NCBI GenBank assembly: GCA_021828225.1
Contig: JAKASH010000144.1
Coordinates: 1 to 7,250 of the forward strand
Length of the DNA: 7,250 nucleotides
Source: Acidobacteriota bacterium
GTDB lineage: Bacteria; Acidobacteriota; Terriglobia; UBA7540
Direction of reading: 5' to 3'
A program made the translations under genes and the position numbers. The notes beneath the pieces are model-generated. The model worked only from the letters and a program-made list of their open reading frames with translations. It made no database searches and was not told the DNA's origin. This document shows positions 1-7,203 of this stretch, one piece after another. Within the stretch, counting starts at the first letter, position 1. Every line of letters begins with the position of its first letter.

Positions 1-401
1 GCGGCGGCAATTTGCCCGCGGTGGTAGGCGGAGTGCATCACCAGTTGCATCAGAACATCGCGCACCGGCACGCGAAACTCAACGCCCTTGCTGTTCCGGT
101 GGACCAGATCTTCATCCAGTCGCTCCGGTGTCAGATTGCTCAGAAAGGAATTCCATCGGTGGTGCATCCCGCTCACAGCGGCGTTCGCTTCTTCCAGGCT
201 CAGCAGCGGCCACGGCGCGGGCGCGGCGGCGTCCGGAGCCTCCAATCGTCCCAGCCAGACCCGCTGCGCACCGATGATGTGGCCGGCGATTTTCAGCGCC
301 CGTTCTGTCGTCACGTTGAGGGTCGCAACGCTGCGGAGCACCTCCTGGTTAGCCCAATAGTCATATTCGAAAAGTTTCAGCAATGAATCCAGGGATTCCA
401 T
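1..401 (-). CDS. DinB/YfiT-like family protein, partial (C-terminus off the left edge)
   Basis: Reading the minus strand from ATG at 401 gives 133 codons open to the window edge. The protein begins MESLDSLLKLFEYDYWANQ, typical of the DinB superfamily four-helix bundle (not E. coli DNA polymerase IV, which shares the name). The family's three metal-ligand histidines are visible: His41 in GHIIGAQRVWLGRLE, and His123 and His127 in HSAYHRGQ, the hallmark HxxYHRGQ motif. Family members are usually about 150-170 residues, so roughly 20-35 residues are missing. Known members bind Zn or Ni; some are thiol-dependent transferases or damage-inducible proteins of unknown role, and no specific substrate can be given here. 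The start is well supported by AGGAGG with an 8-nt spacer (about 410-415). It lies 74 nt downstream of polA on the same strand with no clear terminator between, so co-transcription is possible. Confidence 0.9.
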   Translation of the reverse strand, partial: MESLDSLLKLFEYDYWANQEVLRSVATLNVTTERALKIAGHIIGAQRVWLGRLEAPDAAAPAPWPLLSLEEANAAVSGMHHRWNSFLSNLTPERLDEDLVHRNSKGVEFRVPVRDVLMQLVMHSAYHRGQIAA

Positions 402-475
402 GTGCCTTGCCTCCTCCGGTTGGCTGAATAATGCCCCGCAATACCGGAAAGCGAAAAAAACTCAACCGCGTGCCC

Positions 476-3139
476 CTATTTTGCTTCCTTCCAATTCTTT
501 CCTGTCCCCATATCGACTTTGAGTGGCACGTTGAGCGGGTAGACGCCTTCCATTTCCGCCCGGATCACTTCCCGTGCGGCATCCACTTCCTCTTCCGGCG
601 ACTCAAAAACCAGTTCGTCATGCACCGTCAAAATCATCCTGGTTTTCATCTTCTCCCGCTTCAGCCGGTCGTGCACTTTCACCATTGCCAACTTCAGCAA
701 ATCGGCAGCCGTGCCCTGCAGCGGAGTATTCATCGCCTCGCGTTCGGCGCGGTTACGAGCCGCAGTGTCCTGGCTCTTAATCTCCGGGATAGGTCGCATG
801 CGGCCAAACAGTGTCCGGACCCGTTCCGTTGTGCGCGCCTCGTCAATGCGAGCCTCGAGGAAAGATCGCACGCGGTCATAGCGCTTGAAGTAGGCGTCAA
901 TGTATTGCTGCGCTTCGGTCTTGCTCGATCCTGTCCTCGCCGCCAGCCCGAACGAACTGAGGCCGTAAATCACACCGTAATTGATCGCCTTGGCCATCCG
1001 CCGGTGCTCGTGGTTCTGCAGTCCGGGTGGAACGCCGAAGATCTCCTGAGCCGTGCGGGCGTGGATGTCTTCGCCGCGCGAAAACGCCTCGATCAGGCGC
1101 GGATCTCCGGACATGTGCGCCAGCACCCGCAACTCAATTTGCGAATAGTCCCCGGCAATCAAGAGCCAGCCGGGCTCCGCAACAAACGCCGAGCGGATTC
1201 GCAAGCCAAACTCCTCGCCAATGGGAATGTTCTGCAGATTGGGATTGGAGGATGAGAGCCGCCCGGTACGGGCGACGGTCTGGTTGAAACTCGTGTGCAG
1301 ACGGCCAGTTTCCGGGTTGATGTACTTCGGCAAGGCATCAACGTAAGTCGATTTCAATTTCGCCCGGGTGCGGTAATCCATGATTTTCCGCGGCAACTCG
1401 AATTTTTCCGCCAGCGATTCCAGCACCGAAGCTTCGGTGGAATATTGCCCGCTCTTTTTCAGCCTTTTGCCCCCGGGCAGTTTCAACTTCTCGAACAGGA
1501 TCTGCCCCAGTTGTTTCGGCGAATCGATGTCAAAAGGTTCGCCCGCCAGGTCGTAGATCTGATGAGTCAAGTCAGCTAGCTCTCCAGCAAACTCATCCGA
1601 CATGCGCGCCAGGATCGCGGGGTCGATTTTCACGCCGGTCATTTCCACATCGGCCAGCACCCCAGACAGAGGCAACTCGATCTGCGAATAAAGCTCTCTG
1701 ACGTTTTCCCGGGAAACCTGCGGGCTCATCATCACGGCAAGCTCGTGCGTATAGCGCGCGGCCTGCCCGAGCGAGCCGTTGATTCTTCGCCCCAGCCGCA
1801 ACAGAGCAACGGATTCCAGCGTGTGACTCGTGGCCAGCGGGTTCAGCAGATAGGAGTAAAGCATCGTATCGTGCGCCACTACGCCCAGCTCGATTCCATG
1901 CTTGCGAAGCAGCAGCCGAAAAAGTTTTGAGTTATGAACCGCCAGCGCGTGGGAATCCCCGCCCAGCACGCCCACGAGGCCACCGAGCGCGCCTTCGAGC
2001 GACGCCGCCGCGATCACGCCCGCCCGCTTGCCGTCCGCTAGCCCCACACCCGCCAGCCGGCCGCTAAAACCTTCTTCGCCTTCCACCCCAAACGCGATGG
2101 CAAGCTCAGCGTATTCCGGAACTGCCTTAAGCCACTTTTCAACTTCCGCGCCGGATCGAAGTTCCATCGCCCGGTCGCCGCCTTCTTCTTCAGTCCCGGA
2201 CTCGCCAAGCAACTCATTCAGCAGAGAAACAAACCCCAACTCCTGGCACAGCGAACGAATCTCATCCACATCTCGATTACCTGGCTTCAGGTCGTCAGGG
2301 GTGATTTCCAGGGGCACGTCGGTGCGAATGGTCGCGAGTTCACGGCTGAGCAGCGCTTCATCGCGAAAATCGCGCAACGCCTCCCGGTAGCTTTGGCGCT
2401 CGACTTTCTCGTAATTTTCCAGGGCCGCGTCCAGAGTTCCAAAGCGGTTGATCAGCTCCGTAGCGCCTTTCGGGCCGATGTAGCTGCGCTTCTTTCCATT
2501 TTCCGTCTGGAGGGGCTCGCGGCCGGGCAGCGGACGGGCGCCGGGAATGTTGTCGCTCAAATCACCGGTCAGCGCCAGCCAGTCCACCACCTGCCCAGGT
2601 TCCACGCCGATGATTTCCTTCACCTTCGCAGCGTCGCAGACGGTTTCGCCGTTGCTCGCAGATCGTGCCGGCTTCACCACACGCACCTTGCCGTTAACAA
2701 GTTGGAATAGGTCTTCGTCGCCGGAGACGATAAAAACTTCCCCGCCCTGCTCCGAAGCCTGCCGCGCCAAGGTCCCGATCAAATCATCCGCCTCATACCC
2801 TGCCATTTCGATCAGTGAAAGTCCCAGTGCGCGGCAAAAACGGTGCACGTAAGGAAGCTGAACATTCAATTCTTCCGGAAACGGCGGACGGTTGGACTTG
2901 TACTCCTCAAAAAGTTTGTCGCGAAACGTAGGAGCTGCTTTGTCAAAAGCCACAGCAACCTTGTCCGGCTTGTAATCTTTCAGCAGCTTCCGCACCGTCC
3001 GCAGGAAGATATAAATCGCTTTGGTGGGCATACCGCTCGGCGATGTCAGCGCGGTTTGCATTGGAGCGTAGAACGCCCGAAAGAGTAGCGACATGGCGTC
3101 GATCAAAACTAGTTTTTCTGCTTTCGGCGTTTCGGTCAA
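476..3139 (-). CDS. polA: DNA polymerase I (5'-nuclease, inactive 3'-5' exonuclease domain, polymerase)
   Basis: 887-residue family A DNA polymerase, cytoplasmic, for gap filling, RNA-primer removal and excision repair. Order: 5' nuclease (about 1-300; VLIDAMSLLFRAFYAP, GYEADDLIG, VSGDEDLFQLV, GDLSDNIPG), a degenerate 3'-5' exonuclease domain (about 320-500), then the polymerase with motif A GDYSQIELR (Asp664), motif B RRMAKAINYGVIYG (Tyr721) and motif C VHDE (Asp841); polymerase and 5'-nuclease look functional. Proofreading residues are replaced: the usual DxE reads GVE (Gly351) and the second-motif Asp is Phe407. There is about 17 extra residues after DNIPGA in the helix-3-turn-helix region. 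The start is TTG at 3139, because GGAGGAG sits 8 nt upstream and the 5'-nuclease homology begins about 10 residues later; the frame stays open upstream to 3232 but that extension resembles nothing. Divergent from lpxC. Confidence 0.97.
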   Translation of the reverse strand: MTETPKAEKLVLIDAMSLLFRAFYAPMQTALTSPSGMPTKAIYIFLRTVRKLLKDYKPDKVAVAFDKAAPTFRDKLFEEYKSNRPPFPEELNVQLPYVHRFCRALGLSLIEMAGYEADDLIGTLARQASEQGGEVFIVSGDEDLFQLVNGKVRVVKPARSASNGETVCDAAKVKEIIGVEPGQVVDWLALTGDLSDNIPGARPLPGREPLQTENGKKRSYIGPKGATELINRFGTLDAALENYEKVERQSYREALRDFRDEALLSRELATIRTDVPLEITPDDLKPGNRDVDEIRSLCQELGFVSLLNELLGESGTEEEGGDRAMELRSGAEVEKWLKAVPEYAELAIAFGVEGEEGFSGRLAGVGLADGKRAGVIAAASLEGALGGLVGVLGGDSHALAVHNSKLFRLLLRKHGIELGVVAHDTMLYSYLLNPLATSHTLESVALLRLGRRINGSLGQAARYTHELAVMMSPQVSRENVRELYSQIELPLSGVLADVEMTGVKIDPAILARMSDEFAGELADLTHQIYDLAGEPFDIDSPKQLGQILFEKLKLPGGKRLKKSGQYSTEASVLESLAEKFELPRKIMDYRTRAKLKSTYVDALPKYINPETGRLHTSFNQTVARTGRLSSSNPNLQNIPIGEEFGLRIRSAFVAEPGWLLIAGDYSQIELRVLAHMSGDPRLIEAFSRGEDIHARTAQEIFGVPPGLQNHEHRRMAKAINYGVIYGLSSFGLAARTGSSKTEAQQYIDAYFKRYDRVRSFLEARIDEARTTERVRTLFGRMRPIPEIKSQDTAARNRAEREAMNTPLQGTAADLLKLAMVKVHDRLKREKMKTRMILTVHDELVFESPEEEVDAAREVIRAEMEGVYPLNVPLKVDMGTGKNWKEAK

Positions 3140-3147
3140 ATTCGGTT

Positions 3148-3154
3148 CTCCTCC
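3148..3154 (-). promoter_or_regulatory. polA ribosome binding site
   Basis: GGAGGAG on the minus strand, 8 nt before TTG at 3139. This strong Shine-Dalgarno fixes the non-ATG start of polA; the longer in-frame alternative at 3232 lies above the candidate promoter and would include this site inside the coding region. Confidence 0.8.
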
Positions 3155-3165
3155 ATTACAATCCA

Positions 3166-3193
3166 ATTGTATCTTATAAGAAAAGCCCGCCAA
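3166..3193 (-). promoter_or_regulatory. Candidate sigma70-type promoter for polA
   Basis: On the minus strand TTGGCG (3193-3188) and TACAAT (3171-3166) are separated by 16 nt, close to the TTGACA/TATAAT consensus. Transcription would begin near 3159, leaving a leader of about 20 nt that carries the GGAGGAG ribosome binding site. Prediction from sequence only. Confidence 0.5.
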
Positions 3194-3234
3194 GTGCCTG
3201 GTTCCCCTGCCAGTTTGGCGAATCCGGCTCAAAT

Positions 3235-3252
3235 TGTGGTATTTTTACCACA
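3235..3252. promoter_or_regulatory. Perfect inverted repeat, operator-like, between polA and lpxC
   Basis: TGTGGTA, four T, then TACCACA: 7-bp perfect arms in the divergent intergenic region. It lies about 40 bp upstream of the polA -35 candidate and overlaps the -35 position of an lpxC promoter candidate. The TGGT...ACCA core resembles operators of FadR-type GntR regulators, but no regulator is encoded nearby, so the identity is inference. There is no T-tract after the arms in either direction to make it a standard terminator. Confidence 0.45.
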
Positions 3253-3265
3253 CACGAGTTATCAT
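3237..3265 (+). promoter_or_regulatory. Weak promoter candidate for lpxC
   Basis: TATCAT at 3260-3265 matches the -10 consensus at 5 of 6 positions; 17 nt upstream is TGGTAT (3237-3242), a poor -35 that sits inside the inverted repeat at 3235-3252. Transcription from here would leave a leader of roughly 95 nt before TTG at 3369. The leader includes a perfect palindrome GATTCGAATC (3294-3303). Low certainty. Confidence 0.3.
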
Positions 3266-3358
3266 GTACCCCGGTCCGTTCACGTAACCTCTTGATTCGA
3301 ATCGGCGTATAAACAGTTACAGGGTGGCATTGTTCTTGCATGTTATGAACTTGTCGGC

Positions 3359-3364
3359 AGGAGG
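3359..3364 (+). promoter_or_regulatory. lpxC ribosome binding site
   Basis: A perfect AGGAGG ends 4 nt before TTG at 3369. The spacer is short, but this is the only strong Shine-Dalgarno in the region, and the resulting N-terminus MSHQNTIARPV matches the usual LpxC beginning. GTG 3324 and ATG 3345 are in frame but lack a good site at proper distance. Confidence 0.6.
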
Positions 3365-3368
3365 CTAT

Positions 3369-4277
3369 TTGAGTCATCAAAACACGATTGCAAGACCGGT
3401 ATCCACAGAAGGGATTGGTTTGCATACCGGCGTCCCAGTCCATGTTCGGCTATTGCCGGCACCAAGTGGCACGGGCATTATTTTCAAGCGAATCGATCTG
3501 GACGGCTTCCCGATCAAAGCCAGGGCCAAGAACGTGGCGCGAGTCAGTTATGCCACCAGCGTGATGAGGAAAGGCGTGCTCATCTCCACCACCGAGCATC
3601 TGCTTTCCGCGCTTGCGGCAGCCAAGGTCGATAACGTCTTTATTGAAATCGACAATCTCGAAGTTCCCATCATGGATGGCAGTTCCCTTCCTTTCCTGCG
3701 GCTCATTCGGCAAGCAGGCCTGAAGCAGCAGCGTGCCGGAAAAACTTATGCAAAAATCCTGAAGCCTGTCGAGGTTGTGGACGGCCCAAAACGCATTGCC
3801 GTTTATCCTGCCGACGATTTCAAGATCACTTACCGCATCGTCTTCGCCCATCCTCTGATCGGCGAACAGGAGCGTTCCTTCAGCATGAACCAGCCTGGTT
3901 ACGAGTTGGGCATTGCTCCGGCGAGGACTTTCGGCTTCATTGATGAGGTTGAGATGCTGCGCAAGAACGGCCTGGTCCGCGGCGGCTCGCTGGGAAATGC
4001 GATCGTCCTTACCCGGACCGGAGTGATGAATCCGGAGGGCCTGCGCTTTCCTGACGAATTCTGCCGCCACAAGATTCTGGATCTGATCGGCGACTTGGCA
4101 ATGTTTGGACGTCCGTTGGTTGGTCATGTCGTGGCGGACCGCGCAGGACACGCCATGCACATCGCTCTGGTCAGCCGTCTCCTCCGCGAGAAGAGCGCCT
4201 GGAAGGTTGTTCGATACCCGCGGGTTGTTCCGGCCAAATCCGAAGCTCCTGCCATCGTTACCAGTCCGATTTCTTAA
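3369..4277 (+). CDS. lpxC: UDP-3-O-acyl-N-acetylglucosamine deacetylase
   Basis: 302-residue zinc amidase that deacetylates UDP-3-O-acyl-GlcNAc, the committed step of lipid A synthesis in the cytoplasm; its presence implies an outer membrane with LPS. Family landmarks are all present: TIARPVSTEGIGLHTG at the N-terminus, TTEHLLSA with catalytic Glu76 and zinc ligand His77, MDGSSLPFL, ARTFGF, RHKILDLIGDL with zinc ligands His234 and Asp238, and AGHAMH with general-acid His261 (E. coli Glu78, His79, His238, Asp242, His265). Length is normal for LpxC. TTG at 3369 is chosen from the AGGAGG site and the family N-terminus; starts at 3345 (ATG) or 3324 (GTG) would add 8 or 15 residues with no family counterpart. 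It is alone rather than in the dcw cluster where some bacteria keep lpxC. Divergent from polA; gdh follows 92 nt downstream with its own promoter. Confidence 0.96.
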   Translation: MSHQNTIARPVSTEGIGLHTGVPVHVRLLPAPSGTGIIFKRIDLDGFPIKARAKNVARVSYATSVMRKGVLISTTEHLLSALAAAKVDNVFIEIDNLEVPIMDGSSLPFLRLIRQAGLKQQRAGKTYAKILKPVEVVDGPKRIAVYPADDFKITYRIVFAHPLIGEQERSFSMNQPGYELGIAPARTFGFIDEVEMLRKNGLVRGGSLGNAIVLTRTGVMNPEGLRFPDEFCRHKILDLIGDLAMFGRPLVGHVVADRAGHAMHIALVSRLLREKSAWKVVRYPRVVPAKSEAPAIVTSPIS

Positions 4278-4303
4278 TTCCCTCTAAACGCGCAGCTTAA
4301 CGG

Positions 4304-4332
4304 TAGTCGGACCCGCGCCCATCTGATATACT
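4304..4332 (+). promoter_or_regulatory. Extended -10 promoter for gdh
   Basis: TGATATACT (4324-4332) is an extended -10 element, TG-n-TATACT, with a 3-of-6 -35 match, TAGTCG at 4304-4309, 17 nt upstream. Transcription would begin near 4339-4340. It lies between lpxC and gdh, suggesting gdh is not solely dependent on read-through. Confidence 0.5.
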
Positions 4333-4369
4333 TCCCTCACAGGAGAAGCCTTCAATTGCGAGAGATCCT

Positions 4370-5635
4370 ATGACCACGGTCGATACCGATAAGGAATTCA
4401 GTGTTTTCGATTCAATGGCCGCGCGCTTTGACGTGGCCGCCCATAAGCTCGAACTGGATGAGGGAATCCTGAAGTACATGCGGACCCCCAACCGCGAGAT
4501 CATCGTCCATATCCCCATAGCCATGGACAACGGCAAACTGGAAGTCTTTGACGGCTTCCGCGTGCAGCACAGCATCGCGCGAGGTCCCTGTAAAGGCGGC
4601 TTGCGCTATGGGCCGGAAGTAACGCTCGACGAAATCCGCGGCCTGGCCGCCGAAATGACCTGGAAATGTGCGGTCGTCAATATTCCCTTTGGCGGCGCGA
4701 AGGGTGGCATCATTTGCGATCCGGAGCATCTCAGCCTGGGCGAGCTTGAAAGGATTACCCGCCGCTATACCGCAGAGATTTTGGATTATATCGGGCCCGA
4801 GCGCGACGTCCCGGCCCCGGACATGAACACCAATGAGCAGACGATGGCCTGGATCATGGATACCTATTCCATGCACGTGCGACACACGGTCACAGCCTGC
4901 GTAACCGGCAAGCCCCTTGGCCTGGGCGGGTCACGCGGCCGGCCCGCCGCCACCGGACGCGGCTGCATGATTGTCACCGACCAGGCGCTCAAGCGCTTTG
5001 GCCGGCAGCGTGAGCAGACGCGGGTTATCGTTCAGGGGTTTGGGAACGTAGGTTCGCAGGCGGCCCGGCTGATGCACGAAGCCGGATATAAAATCATCGG
5101 CGTCGCCGATATTCACGGCGGCATCCTCAACCCCAAAGGACTGGACATTCCGCAACTGCTCGAATACACGAAGGAGAACAAAACGATTCAGGGATTCCCC
5201 GATGCCGATGCCATCAACAGCCAGGAAATCCTGGAACAGGATTGCGACGTTCTTCTTCCCGCGGCCACCGAAAGTGTGATCACCAGCAAGAACGTCGGAC
5301 GCATCCGGGCGCGCATCCTGATTGAAGGCGCCAACAGTCCCACGACGCCTCCCGCCGACGACATCCTCTTCGATCGCGGCGTTTTTGTCGTGCCCGACAT
5401 TCTGGCCAACGCCGGAGGCGTTACTGTCTCCTACTTCGAATGGGTCCAGGACCGCCAGGGCTACTTCTGGCCCGAAGGCATGGTCAATGAGCGGCTCAAG
5501 CACATTCAGGTCGCGGCCTTCAATGACGTGGTCCATTACGGCGAAAAGCACAACGTCAACAACCGTATCGCCGCCTATATGCTGGCCATTGACCGCGTCG
5601 CCACCACGCTCCGGCTGCGCGGCATTTACGCGTGA
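4370..5635 (+). CDS. Glu/Leu/Phe/Val dehydrogenase, most likely glutamate dehydrogenase
   Basis: 421-residue cytoplasmic amino-acid dehydrogenase interconverting glutamate and 2-oxoglutarate plus ammonium, linking nitrogen and carbon metabolism. Domain I (about 1-200) has the substrate lysines: Lys75 in [10 protein letters not shown], Lys99 in MTWKCAV, catalytic Lys111 in PFGGAKGG and catalytic Asp151 in [11 protein letters not shown], followed by [13 protein letters not shown]. Domain II (about 200-360) is a Rossmann fold with VQGFGNVG (GxGNVG at 223-228) and ends in [15 protein letters not shown]. Acidic Asp247 in GVADIHGG, where the second beta strand should end, favours NAD over NADP, by inference. 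Length fits the hexameric 420-450-residue class. ATG 4370 has only a weak GAGAG at 5-nt spacing; a better AGGAG (4341-4345) is 24 nt away. A leucine or phenylalanine dehydrogenase is less likely, since those are shorter and lack this N-terminal layout. Gene name gdhA or gudB cannot be decided. Confidence 0.94.
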   Translation: MTTVDTDKEFSVFDSMAARFDVAAHKLELDEGILKYMRTPNREIIVHIPIAMDNGKLEVFDGFRVQHSIARGPCKGGLRYGPEVTLDEIRGLAAEMTWKCAVVNIPFGGAKGGIICDPEHLSLGELERITRRYTAEILDYIGPERDVPAPDMNTNEQTMAWIMDTYSMHVRHTVTACVTGKPLGLGGSRGRPAATGRGCMIVTDQALKRFGRQREQTRVIVQGFGNVGSQAARLMHEAGYKIIGVADIHGGILNPKGLDIPQLLEYTKENKTIQGFPDADAINSQEILEQDCDVLLPAATESVITSKNVGRIRARILIEGANSPTTPPADDILFDRGVFVVPDILANAGGVTVSYFEWVQDRQGYFWPEGMVNERLKHIQVAAFNDVVHYGEKHNVNNRIAAYMLAIDRVATTLRLRGIYA

Positions 5636-5638
5636 TTT

Positions 5639-5693
5639 CGAAGGCTGTGATTGCACCCCTGTGTTTGGCACAAGTCAAAGTCATGTGCCTTCG
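5639..5693 (+). repeat. Nested, mutually exclusive inverted repeats after gdh
   Basis: CGAAGGC (5639-5645) pairs perfectly with GCCTTCG (5687-5693) across a 41-nt loop. Inside it GGCACA (5667-5672) pairs with TGTGCC (5684-5689), whose last three bases are also used by the outer stem, so the two stems compete. A small TGTG/CACA stem (5660-5663 with 5669-5672) is a third option. No U-tract follows, so it is not a classical intrinsic terminator; it may stabilise the gdh 3' end or end transcription with Rho. Confidence 0.4.
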
Positions 5694-5710
5694 CGAATCC
5701 CAGACATGTC

Positions 5711-5737
5711 TTGATTAACCAACTCTGATGTTAGAAT
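5711..5737 (+). promoter_or_regulatory. Extended -10 promoter for hicB
   Basis: TTGATT (5711-5716), a 15-nt spacer, then TG-t-TAGAAT (5729-5737). Both hexamers are good and the TGn extension compensates for the short spacer. The start of transcription would be near 5744, so the leader is only about 14 nt and consists mostly of the AGGAG ribosome binding site (5745-5749), 8 nt before ATG 5758. Confidence 0.55.
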
Positions 5738-5757
5738 GGGACGCAGGAGATTAATCC

Positions 5758-5960
5758 ATGCGACGAGTTGTGATATATCCCGGAGAGGATGGCTACTGGG
5801 TGGCGGAGTGCCCAAGCCTTCCGGGATGCATCAGCCAGGGCAAAACAAAAGAGGAGGCCGCCCAAAACATTCGGGAGGCAATACGCGGCTATATTGCCGC
5901 CCTGCAAGACGACGGATTGCCCGTGCCCGAAGAACGATTTGAAGTGCTCGTGATGGCGGT

Positions 5961-5964
<4 letters not shown>
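5758..5964 (+). CDS. hicB: HicB-family antitoxin, short form without DNA-binding domain
   Basis: 68-residue protein with the core of the HicB partial RNase-H-like fold: VVIYPGEDGYWVAECPSLPG, then CISQGKTKEEAAQNI and REAIRGYIAAL. In the family this domain masks the HicA mRNA interferase. The C-terminal helix-turn-helix or ribbon-helix-helix extension seen in longer HicB proteins is absent, so it should not by itself repress its promoter. ATG 5758 is set by AGGAG at 8 nt. It overlaps the hicA remnant by 4 nt (ATGA at 5961-5964), the usual translational coupling of these pairs, here in hicB-hicA order. The frame is uninterrupted and has its own promoter, while its partner toxin is degraded. It could also act as a stand-alone HicB-like protein with another partner; the family assignment is secure, the role is not. 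Confidence 0.88.
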
Positions 5965-6730
<766 letters not shown>

Positions 6731-6743
6731 TTATCCAGACTCT

Positions 6744-6769
6744 TTCGCCGCCGGACGAGCCGGCGCGAA
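6744..6769. repeat. GC-rich hairpin in the aquaporin leader
   Basis: TTCGC plus GCCGG (6744-6754, one bulged C at 6749) pair perfectly with CCGGC plus GCGAA (6760-6769) around a 5-nt loop: 10 bp in all. It lies about 35 nt upstream of the aquaporin ATG and before its ribosome binding site, which it does not cover. No T-tract follows directly in either direction. It may be an mRNA-stabilising leader hairpin or an operator. Confidence 0.45.
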
Positions 6770-6849
6770 TCGTACTTTTCAACGCATTGTCAGTTTCTAA
6801 TTCGGGGAACCTCCGGTTACTCTTGCTGTCAGAGTTCAAACAGCCATGG

Positions 6850-6864
6850 CCGGCTTCTTGCCGG
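6850..6864. repeat. Short inverted repeat CCGGC/GCCGG
   Basis: CCGGC, TTCTT loop, GCCGG: 5-bp perfect stem in the 245-nt non-coding gap between the winged-helix gene and the aquaporin. It contains no poly-T tail on either strand. It may help end transcription of the winged-helix gene or simply be chance in GC-rich DNA. Apart from this and the hairpin at 6744-6769 I see no gene in 6710-6954 and no convincing promoter. Confidence 0.25.
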
Positions 6865-6954
6865 TGGAGTTCGTCTCGGAGAGAGCAGGGCCGACCCACT
6901 TTCCGTTCAGCGAAGCCTCTCTAGCAACGCAGTCGAGAAGAGTCAGGCGGCATT

Positions 6955-7191
6955 TCAGGCCTTGCCGGAAACCGGTTCCATGACCGCGCGCCCGGTCTCC
7001 GTTACGCTATAGGCGTCGTTTTTTTCCTCCGCCAATCCCGCCTCCACCAGTTCCCGTGCAGCGCTGCGGATGCGATAAAGCGGCAGACCCGTCTTCTCCG
7101 CAACCTCGCTGAGCGGGGCGCCCCCGGCCATGGCAGCCAGAATTTTTCTGGCCATGTCGGTTACTTCGCCGCTACTACCCTTACAGGGCAT
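6955..7191 (-). CDS. Small winged helix-turn-helix protein
   Basis: 78-residue protein whose middle and end form a winged-helix domain: helix MARKILAAMAGG, a helix-turn-helix at PLSEVAEKTGLPLYRIRSAA with recognition helix into RELVEAGLAEE, and a wing, DAYSVTETGRAV. The pattern resembles MarR/ArsR/PadR-type DNA-binding domains, but no ligand domain, cysteine sensor or dimerisation arm is visible, so it may be a minimal regulator or a DNA-binding subunit; I do not recognise a named family. The start is ATG 7191, preceded by AAGGAG at 6 nt (7203-7198); the frame is open upstream to 7239 but lacks a comparable site there. The stop lies 245 nt upstream of the aquaporin start on the same strand, so a regulatory link to that gene is possible but unproven. 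The proximity of a ribosome binding site to the window edge suggests it follows another minus-strand gene. Confidence 0.72.
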   Translation of the reverse strand: MPCKGSSGEVTDMARKILAAMAGGAPLSEVAEKTGLPLYRIRSAARELVEAGLAEEKNDAYSVTETGRAVMEPVSGKA

Positions 7192-7197
7192 TCTTAA

Positions 7198-7203
7198 CTC
7201 CTT
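7198..7203 (-). promoter_or_regulatory. Ribosome binding site of the winged-helix gene
   Basis: AAGGAG on the minus strand with a 6-nt spacer to ATG 7191. It decides the start against the upstream in-frame ATG codons at 7239 and 7230. Confidence 0.7.

Noticed and set aside
454..460. Run of seven T on the minus strand after polA as an intrinsic terminator
   Set aside because: No GC-rich stem precedes it; nearby symmetry (CCGGT/ACCGG) has a long loop and lies on the wrong side.
431..1255. Long open frame (274 codons) on the plus strand
   Set aside because: It lies antisense to the polymerase domain of polA, which has full motif conservation. Its protein resembles nothing and it is explained by GC-rich codon bias.
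3140..3232. 31-residue N-terminal extension of polA from an upstream start at 3232
   Set aside because: It would place the promoter candidate and the GGAGGAG site inside the gene, and the extra residues do not belong to the 5'-nuclease fold.
3308..3313. TATAAA as -10 box of lpxC
   Set aside because: The only good -35-like TTGATT is 10 nt away, too close, and the hexamer at normal distance (TAACCT) is poor.
3450..4160. Open frame of 236 codons on the minus strand
   Set aside because: Antisense shadow of lpxC, whose catalytic residues are all in place on the other strand.
4931..5671. Open frame of 246 codons on the minus strand
   Set aside because: Antisense shadow of the glutamate dehydrogenase Rossmann domain; no recognisable motifs.
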